From JAEHDI01 sp035455185 (GTDB lineage Bacteria > Acidobacteriota > Terriglobia > Bryobacterales > Bryobacteraceae): DNA of 18,166 bases. The notes beneath the pieces are model-generated. The model did no database searches and was not told where the DNA came from. It was given only the letters and a program-made list of their open reading frames with translations. Positions 1-7,742 of the stretch are shown piece after piece (position 1 is the first letter of the stretch; each line of letters starts with the position of its first letter). The stretch is taken from assembly GCA_035455185.1 (NCBI GenBank), contig DATIFQ010000387.1, positions 1-18,166 of the forward strand, given 5' to 3'. A program made the position numbers and the translations under genes.

Positions 1-285
1 TGGGCTGACAACATCACTTACGTCACCAAACAATTGCCGAATGAGCCGGCGTTTTCCGCCCGCAAATATCTGCCAGATATCGCCCCACTATCGCTGTTCA
101 TGATTCACTCGAGCAAAGACGAGTACACTCCGGCGAAGGACGCCCAGAAGTTGTTCGAGGCAGCGCGGCAGCCAAAGCGACTGTCCGTGATCGAGGCGCA
201 GAATCACCGCTTCGTCGGCAACCACGAAGAATTCTTCCGGGTTCTCCGGGAGGCTGTGGAATGGGTCCGCCTCGCGACCCGCTAG
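1..285 (+). CDS. Alpha/beta hydrolase, C-terminal part (5' end outside window)
   Basis: The reading frame is open from base 1 to the TAG at 283-285, giving about 94 residues. The visible part matches the end of an alpha/beta hydrolase fold: a strand reading SLFMIHSSKDEYTP, where the Asp of the SKDE turn sits where the family's acid residue normally lies. A strand then leads to QNHRF, where the His is the likely catalytic base, followed by a closing helix (EFFRVLREAVEWV). The nucleophile elbow (GxSxG) lies upstream of the window, so substrate and exact subfamily (esterase, dienelactone hydrolase or prolyl-oligopeptidase-like) cannot be told. The following membrane protein starts 25 bases before this stop, so the two are probably translationally coupled. 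Family assignment is fairly secure; function is unknown. Confidence 0.7.
   Translation, partial: WADNITYVTKQLPNEPAFSARKYLPDIAPLSLFMIHSSKDEYTPAKDAQKLFEAARQPKRLSVIEAQNHRFVGNHEEFFRVLREAVEWVRLATR
248..253 (+). promoter_or_regulatory. Ribosome binding site of the UPF0104 gene
   Basis: GGGAGG lies 7 bases before the ATG at 261, inside the end of the upstream hydrolase gene. It supports the overlapping start over any later one. Confidence 0.65.
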
Positions 286-1307
286 GTTTGGCCGCTACAG
301 GGCGTGCCGGGACCGTTGAGCGCTTTCTCAAGCCCGCCGCCGGCTATCTGCTCGGTGCCGCGTGTCTCGCATGGCTCTTCCATGATGTTCACCCTCGCGA
401 GGTGCTCCGAACCGCTTCTGGGATGAACTGGGGGTGGGTCGGGGTGGCAATCTGCTTCGATATCGCGAGCTATGTCAGCCAAGGATGGCGCTGGAAGTTG
501 CTTCTGGCTCCGCTGGGGCGAATTGGGACACTTAGGGCAACCCAAGCCATCTACGTGGGACTCTTCGCCAACGAGGTGCTTCCCATGCGGGCGGGCGAGT
601 TTGCACGTACATGGCTCGTGTCGCGATGGCTCGCCTCGGACTTCTCCGCAGTGATCCCTTCGATCGCTGTTGAGCGGCTCTTTGACGGCGTCTGGCTGGC
701 GATCTGCATGGGCCTGACTGCCATTTTCGTTCCGCTGCCCCGGAATCTCGCCGCAGCCGCCGATGTTCTCGGCGTCGCTGTCCTGCTGGCGACAGCCCTG
801 TTCCTGTACCTTGTCTACCGAAAACGGGAGCAACCGCCCGAAACGGCCCGAGCCGCCTTGCAGCACTGGAAACCGGTGCGTCTATTGCTCTCACTGATCG
901 ACGCGCTCGAATTGGGACTGCGGAAGATCGGTCTGTCACGTTCGTTCTATTTGGCGTTCGGCGGATCATTGCTGCTGCTCGCCGGTCAAATCCTTGCTTT
1001 TTGGTTCGTCATGCTCGCGTGCGGACTGCATCTCTCGGTCTGGGTCGGCGCGGTGGTGTTGTTGATCGTCCACCTGGGCACGATGATCCCCAACGCCCCG
1101 GCGAACCTTGGCACCTACCAGTTCTTTGTCGTGGTTGGTCTCGGAGTGTTCGGCGTAGAGAAGGGAGCCGCTACCGGATTCTCGTTCATCGTCTTCTTTC
1201 TTTTGACAGTGCCGCTTTGGGTGATCGGCCTGTTCGCGCTCGCCCGCACCGGCATGACGCTCACGGCCATTCGGCGCGAGATCGGTGTTCAGGCGCCGCG
1301 AACCTGA
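261..1307 (+). CDS. Lysylphosphatidylglycerol synthase-type TM family protein (UPF0104)
   Basis: This 348-residue polytopic inner-membrane protein has about seven to eight hydrophobic segments (roughly residues 24-41, 56-73, 130-157, 165-187, 230-253, 258-276, 285-297 and 306-328). It matches the LPG_synthase_TM/UPF0104 family. Hallmarks are the early motif FANEVLPMRAGEFARTWLVSR (about 102-122), the ERLFDG segment (138-143) and the late NAPANLGTYQ motif (278-287), equivalent to the P-G-x-G-x-Q motif of the family. Stand-alone members lack the soluble aminoacyl-transferase domain of MprF; some are linked to lipid or glycolipid flipping or hopanoid-related genes, but the role here is unknown. 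The ATG at 261 overlaps the hydrolase end by 25 bases and has a good Shine-Dalgarno sequence. The family call is firm; no substrate can be assigned. Confidence 0.85.
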   Translation: MGPPRDPLGLAATGRAGTVERFLKPAAGYLLGAACLAWLFHDVHPREVLRTASGMNWGWVGVAICFDIASYVSQGWRWKLLLAPLGRIGTLRATQAIYVGLFANEVLPMRAGEFARTWLVSRWLASDFSAVIPSIAVERLFDGVWLAICMGLTAIFVPLPRNLAAAADVLGVAVLLATALFLYLVYRKREQPPETARAALQHWKPVRLLLSLIDALELGLRKIGLSRSFYLAFGGSLLLLAGQILAFWFVMLACGLHLSVWVGAVVLLIVHLGTMIPNAPANLGTYQFFVVVGLGVFGVEKGAATGFSFIVFFLLTVPLWVIGLFALARTGMTLTAIRREIGVQAPRT

Positions 1308-1344
1308 CGCCGATACTCGTCATGGATGCCCGCCGTCTCGCAGG

Positions 1345-1650
1345 TTGCGCGGCGTCGTCATCGACGGGTCCGGAATGGGCCGGCAATTGCAGCGAACTAG
1401 GGTTACGGGTATTCGCGCAGCCCTGTGTTATGATAGGGCTTCTGCTCGCAACAGTCGGGAATACAACGACTCGAACGCGCTCACTTTAGGCGACTGTCTC
1501 CTGACGGCGAGCCAGGCCGAAGAGGTGTTGCGTGTGTGGCTGGCAACGCCGTTCGCTGGCGGCAGACACCCGGCCCGTGTCAAGAAAATCTCTGAGATCG
1601 AGCAGCGATACTCAAGGACTTGGAAGCCACCGAACTCCAGCGACTCGTAG
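1345..1650 (+). pseudogene. rpiB: rpiB-like sugar-phosphate isomerase remnant (5'-truncated, two compensating frameshifts)
   Basis: The frame starting at 1345 reads as the C-terminal half of the RpiB/LacA/LacB isomerase family. It has a GVVIDGSGMG loop (1351-1380; ICGTGxG in typical RpiB), TGIRAALCYD (1405-1434), SREYNDSNALTLG, and the family end signature VWLATPFAGGRHPARVKKI. RpiB interconverts ribose-5-P and ribulose-5-P and is about 145-150 residues long. The first 60 or so residues, including the SDHAG start motif, are absent: the previous gene stops at 1307 and I find no match in any frame of 1308-1344. Between 1381 and 1398 the conserved AIAAN reads in another frame (1383-1397) and runs into TAG, so a one-base deletion near 1381 and a one-base insertion near 1398 compensate. 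The position of the E. coli catalytic Cys66 is Asp and that of His99 is Tyr. The 3' end overlaps deoC by 31 bases, as expected for a former rpiB-deoC operon. Confidence 0.8.
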
Positions 1651-2513
1651 CCGCCATCAGCGAGGAAATCCTCGTCCGTGTCAAGCCTCCTCAGTTCTCG
1701 GATTCCTTGCACTCACCACTTACGGCTGACGCACCCTGCAAGATCTGCGCTACGTGCCCGCACCAGAATGTCGAGTCGTGCGCTCGACACACCCGTGAGG
1801 TTGTCACTGCCGGCGCCGCCCGCGTCTCCTCGTGTTGTCCGGTTGCGCATGTCGATCCATCGATAGCCAGTCTGATCGATCACACAATCCTTAAGCCTGA
1901 GGCAACCCGGGGCGACATCCTCCGTCTCTGCCGTGAGGCTCGGGAGCACTGTTTCGCCAGCGTCTGCGTCAACCCATTCTGGGTCCCCGCCGTTGCCGCG
2001 GAATTGGCCGGATCGGGCGTCGCCGTTTGCACGGTCGTTGGCTTCCCCCTGGGCGCGAACGCCACAGGGATCAAACGCGCCGAAGCCGAATCCGCTGTGC
2101 GCGACGGCGCCACCGAAGTGGACATGGTGATCAATATCGGCGCTCTCCGCTCCGGCGAGTACGACACCGTCCGGTCCGACATCGAGCAGGTCGTGGATGT
2201 GAGCCACCGCGGAGGGGCGATCGTGAAAACGATTCTCGAGACAGCACTGCTCGATGACAACCAGAAGGCCATCGCCTGCGCTCTCGCAAGAATGGCGGGC
2301 GCGGATTTCGTCAAGACTTCCACGGGTTTCGGTCCCGCCGGGGCGACAGTTCACGATGTCGCTCTAATGCGCCTGGTCGTCGGGCCGGAGATGGGAGTCA
2401 AAGCCGCAGGCGGGATCCGCACACTGGACGATTTGCGCAAGATGGTCGAGGCCGGCGCAACGCGCATCGGTGCAAGCGCCAGCGTCAAGATCGTCGAGGC
2501 TGCCTCCGCCTGA
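1620..2513 (+). CDS. deoC: Deoxyribose-phosphate aldolase with Cys-rich, encapsulation-peptide-like N-terminal extension
   Basis: Class I aldolase converting 2-deoxyribose-5-P to glyceraldehyde-3-P and acetaldehyde. The TIM-barrel part (about residues 82-297) is intact: IDHTILKPEAT at the start, Asp168 in EVDMVINIGAL, Schiff-base Lys232 in VKTSTGF and Lys261 in VKAAGGIRT. At 297 residues it is longer than E. coli DeoC (about 259). The extra N-terminal 80 residues begin with an amphipathic helix (about 4-22, hydrophobic at L6, L9/V10, I13, I17/L18, V21). A Ser/Pro-rich linker follows, then cysteines at 40, 43, 46 and 54 and a CC pair at 72-73. This layout resembles cargo enzymes of bacterial microcompartments; that role is inferred. 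The start is uncertain: TTG at 1620 has AAGGA only one base upstream; the frame is open back to 1596 with no ATG/GTG/TTG before it, but ATA at 1608 would give MLKDLEATEL. The gene follows the rpiB remnant. Confidence 0.92.
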   Translation: MEATELQRLVAAISEEILVRVKPPQFSDSLHSPLTADAPCKICATCPHQNVESCARHTREVVTAGAARVSSCCPVAHVDPSIASLIDHTILKPEATRGDILRLCREAREHCFASVCVNPFWVPAVAAELAGSGVAVCTVVGFPLGANATGIKRAEAESAVRDGATEVDMVINIGALRSGEYDTVRSDIEQVVDVSHRGGAIVKTILETALLDDNQKAIACALARMAGADFVKTSTGFGPAGATVHDVALMRLVVGPEMGVKAAGGIRTLDDLRKMVEAGATRIGASASVKIVEAASA

Positions 2514-2524
2514 GCGATTCTCCG

Positions 2525-4279
2525 ATGGCTTCCGCACCCAAATCCGCAACGCGGTTCCGGGAACGCGCCGAACTGCTCGACTTTCTTCTGGAGGTTGCAG
2601 CGGCTACGTCAGAAACGCTCGACCTGGACCAGTTGCTGGCGAACGTGGCCGACAATGTCAAAAAGGTAGTCCCCTACGAACTCCTCGCGATCCTGCTCTA
2701 CAACGAGAAACTCCAGGGACTTCGCATTCGCTACTCCATCGGACACCGGGAGGAAGTCGTCCAAAAACTCGTGATCCCCCTCGGCGACGGTATTACCGGC
2801 GCCGCCGCGGAGCTCCGGGAACCAGTCCTCGTGGGCGATGTGCGGAATGATCCCCGCTACCTCAACGCGCTTGATGCTGTCCGAAGCGAACTTGCGGTGC
2901 CGATGGTCGCTCGCGGCCGCTTGGTCGGCGTCATCGATCTTCAATCGACGCGGCTCAACGCTTACGGTAGTTACGAGCGCGCCATGCTGCGGCTCATCGC
3001 CTCGCGCGTGGCCGCCACCATCGACAATGCCCGCCTTTACCGTCGTGTCGATCGCCAGAACCGCACGTTGCGCACGCTTGCCCGGCTTTCCCAGGGCTTT
3101 TCCTCGATCCTCGACCTTGACGAGTTGCTCGGCCGAATCGCGGATACCGTGCGGTCGCTGATCCCATCGGACTCGTTCAGCATCCTGTTGCTCGACCAAC
3201 GGGCGAAGGTTCTTCGCCACCGTTTCAGCCGGCGTGTCGACGAGCGCGGCAGCCTGGACAACATCCCATTGGGCAGGGGCATTACCGGGGCTGCCGCGGA
3301 ATCGAAGGAGACAATCCGCGTTCCGGACACTCTAGCCGATCCCAGGTACCTTCCGTTCCATCCAGGCATTCGCTCGGAAGTGGCTGTGCCGTTGGTGGTC
3401 CGAGATCGCGTAATCGGCGTCATGGACCTCGAAAGCGAGCGCGTCGGCTTCTTCACGGAAGATCATGTCCGGACGCTCTCTCTGCTCGCACCACAGATCG
3501 CGAGCTCGATTGAGAACGCGCAGTTGTATCAGGAACTCGCCGAACGCGAGAGCCGCATGGAGTCCGACCTCCACGCCGCACGGGAAGTCCAGACGTTGCT
3601 TTTGCCTCGCCGGCCGCCCGCGGTGGAGGGTCTGGAAACCGCCGCGGGTCTGTTACCGGCGCGCGAGATCAGCGGTGACCTCTACGACTTCTTCGTCCAT
3701 AGCGACGAGCACGTCGTCATCGCAATGGGAGACGTCAGCGGCAAAGGAGCGGCCGCCGCACTCTATGGCGCCCTCGTGAGTGGTCTGCTGAGGACAATGG
3801 CGCCGCGAAACTGCGAGCCCTCCCTGCTCTTGAAGTCGCTCAACGAGGCTCTGATCGAGAGGAAAGTCGACGCCCGCTACGTCACCCTGCTCGTACTCGT
3901 CTGGCATCCGCGCACAGGGGAATTCCGCATGGCCAACGCCGGCGCTTTCCCGCCGCTTATCTGCCGCACCGGCGAGATTATAAAGCCTCGCGTCGAAGGA
4001 TTGCCGCTTGGACTTCTGGATGCCAGGGAGTACGAAGAAGTCTCGTTCGAGACGCACCCGGGCGATGTCGTCGTTCTCTACTCGGACGGCATCGTCGATC
4101 AGAACAACCTCGCCGGCCAGGATTACGGCCGAAGGCGGCTTGCCTCGCTTCTTCAGCAGCATTGGCGCGAACCTGCCCAGGCGATTGTTGATGCCATATT
4201 GATCGACGTGGACCGCTTCGGAGCCGGCGCGGGGACCACCGACGATCAGACAGTGGTCGTGATGAAGGTAACTGGATGA
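2525..4279 (+). CDS. GAF-GAF-PP2C (RsbU/SpoIIE-type) serine phosphatase
   Basis: This is a 584-residue soluble sensor phosphatase. Two tandem GAF domains cover about residues 17-170 and 185-335; both carry the PLGxGITGAAAE segment and the RSE(L/V)AVP(M/L)V...GVxDL(Q/E)S ending. A helical linker (about 330-360, NAQLYQELAERESRMESDLHAAREVQ) joins them to a SpoIIE/PP2C-type phosphatase domain (about 365-582). Metal-binding acidic motifs are present: SGDLYDFF (Asp385), GDVSGKGAAAAL (Asp403), YSDGIVDQ (Asp521) and TDDQTVVV (Asp573/574). The domain should be catalytically competent. Relatives dephosphorylate anti-sigma-factor antagonists in partner-switching pathways under control of a ligand bound to GAF. 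No STAS antagonist or anti-sigma kinase gene lies in the window, so the partner is unknown. There is no membrane segment. It starts 11 bases after deoC, and its TGA overlaps the lysA ATG in an ATGA junction. Confidence 0.9.
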   Translation: MASAPKSATRFRERAELLDFLLEVAAATSETLDLDQLLANVADNVKKVVPYELLAILLYNEKLQGLRIRYSIGHREEVVQKLVIPLGDGITGAAAELREPVLVGDVRNDPRYLNALDAVRSELAVPMVARGRLVGVIDLQSTRLNAYGSYERAMLRLIASRVAATIDNARLYRRVDRQNRTLRTLARLSQGFSSILDLDELLGRIADTVRSLIPSDSFSILLLDQRAKVLRHRFSRRVDERGSLDNIPLGRGITGAAAESKETIRVPDTLADPRYLPFHPGIRSEVAVPLVVRDRVIGVMDLESERVGFFTEDHVRTLSLLAPQIASSIENAQLYQELAERESRMESDLHAAREVQTLLLPRRPPAVEGLETAAGLLPAREISGDLYDFFVHSDEHVVIAMGDVSGKGAAAALYGALVSGLLRTMAPRNCEPSLLLKSLNEALIERKVDARYVTLLVLVWHPRTGEFRMANAGAFPPLICRTGEIIKPRVEGLPLGLLDAREYEEVSFETHPGDVVVLYSDGIVDQNNLAGQDYGRRRLASLLQQHWREPAQAIVDAILIDVDRFGAGAGTTDDQTVVVMKVTG

Positions 4280-5526
4280 ATCTGAACTCGGATGTGTTCG
4301 CGTACCGCGATGGGACGCTGTTCTGCGAAGATGTCGCCCTCGCCGACATCGTTGCCCGCGCCGGGACGCCCTGTTACGTCTATTCCGCAAAAGGGATTCT
4401 GGAACGCTTCCGTGCATATGAGGAAGCTCTTCGTGACCTGCCGCACCGCGTCTGTTATGCAGTGAAGGCCAACTCGAACCTCGCGGTCCTGTCGCTGCTG
4501 GCGAAGGCCGGAGCCGGCTTCGACATCGTCTCCGGCGGTGAATTGTTCCGTGTGATCAGGGCGGGCGGCGATCCGGCCGGTGTGGTCTTCTCTGGAGTCG
4601 GCAAGACCGCTGACGAAATCGAATACGCCCTCGATCAGGGCATCCATAGTTTCAACTGCGAGTCCGAGAACGAGTTGACGCTGATTGACGCGCTGGCCGC
4701 CCGGCGCGGTGTTAAGGCTCGCGTCGCACTACGAGTGAACCCGAATGTCGAAGCCGGAACGCACCCGTACATCTCCACAGGGATGCGCGAGCACAAATTC
4801 GGAATCGACATCTCGGAAGTTGAAGGGGTTTACGACCGTTCACGCGTGCTGCCCAACCTGCTGATCGAGGGAGCCGGCTGCCACATCGGTTCTCAGATCT
4901 TGGATACGGACGCGCTCATCGGCGCAATTGACGTGATGCTCGGCCTGGTCGACCGCCTGCGTGCGGCGGGACATGCGATCCGGCATCTCGATCTCGGCGG
5001 AGGGCTCGGAGTCCGATATCGGCCCCACGAGGAGACTCCCGAGATCCGGGCATTCATCGCCCGCGTGAAGGAGAAGGTCCGGGGCCGGGACCTGTTCGTG
5101 ATGGTCGAACCCGGGCGGTCGATCGTGGGCGAATCCGGCGTGCTACTGACACGCGTGCTGTACCGGAAGCGGACCGGCTCACGCGAGTTCGTTGTGGTGG
5201 ATGCGGCGATGAACGACCTGATGCGGCCGTCGCTTTACCAGTCGCACCACGAGATTATCCCCCTCCGTGCCTCCTCCCGCGGGCGGATTCGGGCCGATGT
5301 CGTCGGGCCGGTATGCGAATCCGGCGACTTTCTGGCTCTCGACCGTGAACTGGAGAACGTGCTCCCCGGTGACCTGCTTGCCGTCTGGACTGCCGGCGCG
5401 TACGGATTCGTGCTCTCGTCCAATTACAATTCCCGCGTCCGCCCGCCCGAAGTGTTGATCGAAGGTTCTTCCTGGTGCGTTGTCCGCTCTCGCGAGACTT
5501 ACGAAGACCTGGTTCGGGGCGAGTAG
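4276..5526 (+). CDS. lysA: Diaminopimelate decarboxylase
   Basis: PLP-dependent fold-type III enzyme that decarboxylates meso-diaminopimelate to L-lysine, the last step of the DAP route; cytoplasmic. Its 416 residues are normal for the family. Visible landmarks are the PLP lysine in YAVKANSNLAVL (Lys64), GCHIGSQI (His203), the phosphate-binding GGG at 241-243, EPGRSIVGESG (278-288), the catalytic Cys in PVCESGDFLA (Cys347), and AYGFVLSSNYNSRVRPPEVL (375-394), which holds the active-site Tyr. All key residues are intact. The ATG overlaps the stop of the phosphatase gene by 4 bases, so translation is probably coupled. A housekeeping lysine gene here, next to a regulatory phosphatase and an outer-membrane protein, does not look functionally themed. 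Closely related decarboxylases (carboxynorspermidine, arginine) are less likely because the CESGD and HIGSQI motifs fit LysA. Confidence 0.95.
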   Translation: MNLNSDVFAYRDGTLFCEDVALADIVARAGTPCYVYSAKGILERFRAYEEALRDLPHRVCYAVKANSNLAVLSLLAKAGAGFDIVSGGELFRVIRAGGDPAGVVFSGVGKTADEIEYALDQGIHSFNCESENELTLIDALAARRGVKARVALRVNPNVEAGTHPYISTGMREHKFGIDISEVEGVYDRSRVLPNLLIEGAGCHIGSQILDTDALIGAIDVMLGLVDRLRAAGHAIRHLDLGGGLGVRYRPHEETPEIRAFIARVKEKVRGRDLFVMVEPGRSIVGESGVLLTRVLYRKRTGSREFVVVDAAMNDLMRPSLYQSHHEIIPLRASSRGRIRADVVGPVCESGDFLALDRELENVLPGDLLAVWTAGAYGFVLSSNYNSRVRPPEVLIEGSSWCVVRSRETYEDLVRGE

Positions 5527-7730
5527 TGGGATCATCCTCGGTTCGGCCCGCATCGGCCTTCGCACGTGCCGCTGGCAGGGCCGTTCTTGGCCTCACCCTG
5601 CTCGGCATCTCATCCCTAGGTCAGGCCGCCCAGGAAGAAGGCACAAGGCAGACCGTCGCAATCCGCACAGCGGAGCGGATCCGCGTTGACGGCGTCTTGA
5701 ATGAAAAAGCTTGGCTGGAACACCCCGGTGTCGGCGAACTCGTGCAGCAGGATCCTCAACCTGGCGCGGCGCCTTCAGAACCCACCGAAGTCCGCCTTCT
5801 TTACAACGACAGCGCCCTCTTCATAGCCATCCGTTGCCGAGACTCTCAGCCGGGACAACTCAGAGCGACGCAGATGCAGCGCGACGGCAGCCTGCTGTTC
5901 GACGACCACATCCAGGTCCTGCTGGACACCTATCACGACCGGCGCAACGCCTATTACTTCGCCACAAACCCCGCCGGAGTCATGGTGGAAGGCACCATCT
6001 CCGAGAACAACACACCTAACCTGAACTGGGACGGTGTCTGGTTCGTGCGAACTAGAATCGATTCCGAAGGGTGGACCGTCGAGATGGAGATTCCCTTCAA
6101 GACGATCGCCTTCAATCCAAACACAACGACGTGGGGCTTCAATATCGCCCGCCGGGTGGCCCGATTACGCGAGGAGTCCCGCTGGACTTCGTCGAATCTG
6201 GACAGCGAGTTCTTCCTGGTGGCGCGCGCCGGCGAAGTCAACGGCCTCGAAAAACTCTCCCAGGGCATCGGCCTCGATGTGAAACCGTATGCGCTCGGCG
6301 GCTTCAGCCGCGACGTCTCGCGCGCCGACCGGAACCAGATGGCTCGCGACGCCGGGGTAGACATTTTCTACCGGATTACTTCCAACCTCGTGTCGAGCAC
6401 CTCGATCAATACCGACTTTGCCGAAACAGAGGTCGACACGCGGCAAATCAACCTGACCCGCTTCCCGCTTCTGTTCCCGGAGCATCGGCAGTTCTTCCTG
6501 GAAGACTCAGGAATCTTCGAGTTCGCCGCCAGCCCCGGCACGCGGGATTTCACTCCATTCTTCTCGCGCCGTATCGGTTTGGTGGAGGGCGAGGAAGTAC
6601 CGATCCTTCTTGGGCAGAAGATTACCGGTAAGATCGGCCGCTTCGACCTCGGCCTGATGGATGTCAAAACCCGTGATTCCAACATCGCTCCGGGACGGAA
6701 CTTCTTCGTCGGACGGTTGAAGACCAACTTCTGGTCGCAGTCCTACATCGGGGCCCTGGTCACCGACGGCGAGCCGACGGGCAAGACCTCCAACCGCCAG
6801 GTCGGTGTCGACCTCAAGATCGCCACCGCCAATCTGTTCAACCGCGGCAAGAACTTTCGCTCCCTCCTCTACGGCTCCAAAACCAGCACGCCCGGCATGA
6901 AGGGAGACGATCAGTTCTGGGGCGGCGAGATCGTATATCCGAACGATCTCTTGTACCTCTGGTACCGCGGGCGGTATGTCGGCAAGAACTACTTTCCGGC
7001 TCTCGGTTTCATGCGACGCACCGGCGTTCGGGAATCCGCGATGGGCAGCAATTTCCGGCCTCGCCCCGATCTGTGGAACATCCGCCAGATCAGTTTTCGC
7101 TTCTACTACACGCAGTACTACAATCTGTTCGAAAAACAGATCGAGAGCAGGCAGTTCAAATCCACTCCGTTCGAGATCGAGTTCGACAGCGGCGAGCACT
7201 TCACCTACGTGTTTACCCCGGATTTCGAGCGCCTCTTCAAGCCTTTTGAGATTCGGAAAGGCGTGGTGATCCAGCCGGGCGCCTACTGGTTCTACCGTCA
7301 CCGGTTCACCTTTGAGACCGCTCAGAATCGTCCTCTTTCTTTCAAGATCGACGGTGAAACCGGATCCTTCTACTCAGGCGACAGCCAGGAACTAAGCCCG
7401 CAAATGACCTGGCGGAAAGACGCCCATGTGACGACGTCGTTCGAGCTGCAACAGTATTGGGTGAACCTGCGGGAAGGGATGTTCCGGACCCGCCTCGCGT
7501 TATTCAAGCTCAACTACGCGTTCAATCCCGCTCTGACGCTTTCCAACTTCGTCCAGTACGACACCGACAGCCGGAACATCGGTCTGCAGACCCGCCTGCG
7601 ATGGATGATCCGGCCCGGTAACGAGCTGTTCTTCGTTGTGAATCACGCGTGGCAGCAGAACACCTTCGACCGTTATGAGGCGATCCTCTCCAACGTCCGG
7701 GCGAAGCTCAACTACACCTTCCGTTTCTGA
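5526..7730 (+). CDS. CBM9-like / DUF5916 outer-membrane beta-barrel protein
   Basis: I place the start at GTG 5526, sharing one base with the lysA TAG. This gives 734 residues with a signal peptide (Arg at 7, 14 and 18, then hydrophobic AVLGLTLLGISSLGQAAQ). An in-frame start at 5475 would add 17 polar residues and overlap lysA. Residues about 36-225 form a carbohydrate-binding-family-9-like domain: IRVDGVLNEKAW, then EVRLLYNDSALFIAIRCRDS, FDDHIQVLLDTYHDRRNAYYFATNPAGVMVEG and GWTVEMEIPFKTIAF. The remainder is the DUF5916 region. Its alternating aromatic strands end in LNYTFRF, a terminal Phe typical of outer-membrane barrels that use the Bam signal. The internal FPEHRQFFLEDSGIFEF stretch is characteristic of the family. 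The natural ligand is unknown; binding or passage of a carbohydrate is an inference. It follows lysA without a gap. Confidence 0.85.
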   Translation: MGSSSVRPASAFARAAGRAVLGLTLLGISSLGQAAQEEGTRQTVAIRTAERIRVDGVLNEKAWLEHPGVGELVQQDPQPGAAPSEPTEVRLLYNDSALFIAIRCRDSQPGQLRATQMQRDGSLLFDDHIQVLLDTYHDRRNAYYFATNPAGVMVEGTISENNTPNLNWDGVWFVRTRIDSEGWTVEMEIPFKTIAFNPNTTTWGFNIARRVARLREESRWTSSNLDSEFFLVARAGEVNGLEKLSQGIGLDVKPYALGGFSRDVSRADRNQMARDAGVDIFYRITSNLVSSTSINTDFAETEVDTRQINLTRFPLLFPEHRQFFLEDSGIFEFAASPGTRDFTPFFSRRIGLVEGEEVPILLGQKITGKIGRFDLGLMDVKTRDSNIAPGRNFFVGRLKTNFWSQSYIGALVTDGEPTGKTSNRQVGVDLKIATANLFNRGKNFRSLLYGSKTSTPGMKGDDQFWGGEIVYPNDLLYLWYRGRYVGKNYFPALGFMRRTGVRESAMGSNFRPRPDLWNIRQISFRFYYTQYYNLFEKQIESRQFKSTPFEIEFDSGEHFTYVFTPDFERLFKPFEIRKGVVIQPGAYWFYRHRFTFETAQNRPLSFKIDGETGSFYSGDSQELSPQMTWRKDAHVTTSFELQQYWVNLREGMFRTRLALFKLNYAFNPALTLSNFVQYDTDSRNIGLQTRLRWMIRPGNELFFVVNHAWQQNTFDRYEAILSNVRAKLNYTFRF

Positions 7731-7742
7731 CTGAAGTACATT

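Noticed and set aside
1426..1434. Extended -10 promoter-like TGTTATGAT upstream of deoC
   Set aside because: It falls exactly on the Cys-Tyr-Asp codons of the rpiB remnant and has no reasonable -35 at 16-18 bases, so the match is more simply explained as former coding sequence.
1001..1489. Plus-strand frame overlapping the end of the UPF0104 gene and the rpiB remnant
   Set aside because: Its residues match no family, and the overlapping frames contain the recognised proteins.
5475..5525. Upstream start of the DUF5916 gene inside lysA
   Set aside because: It would put a polar Arg-rich stretch in front of an otherwise normal signal peptide; GTG at 5526 overlapping the lysA stop by one base is simpler.
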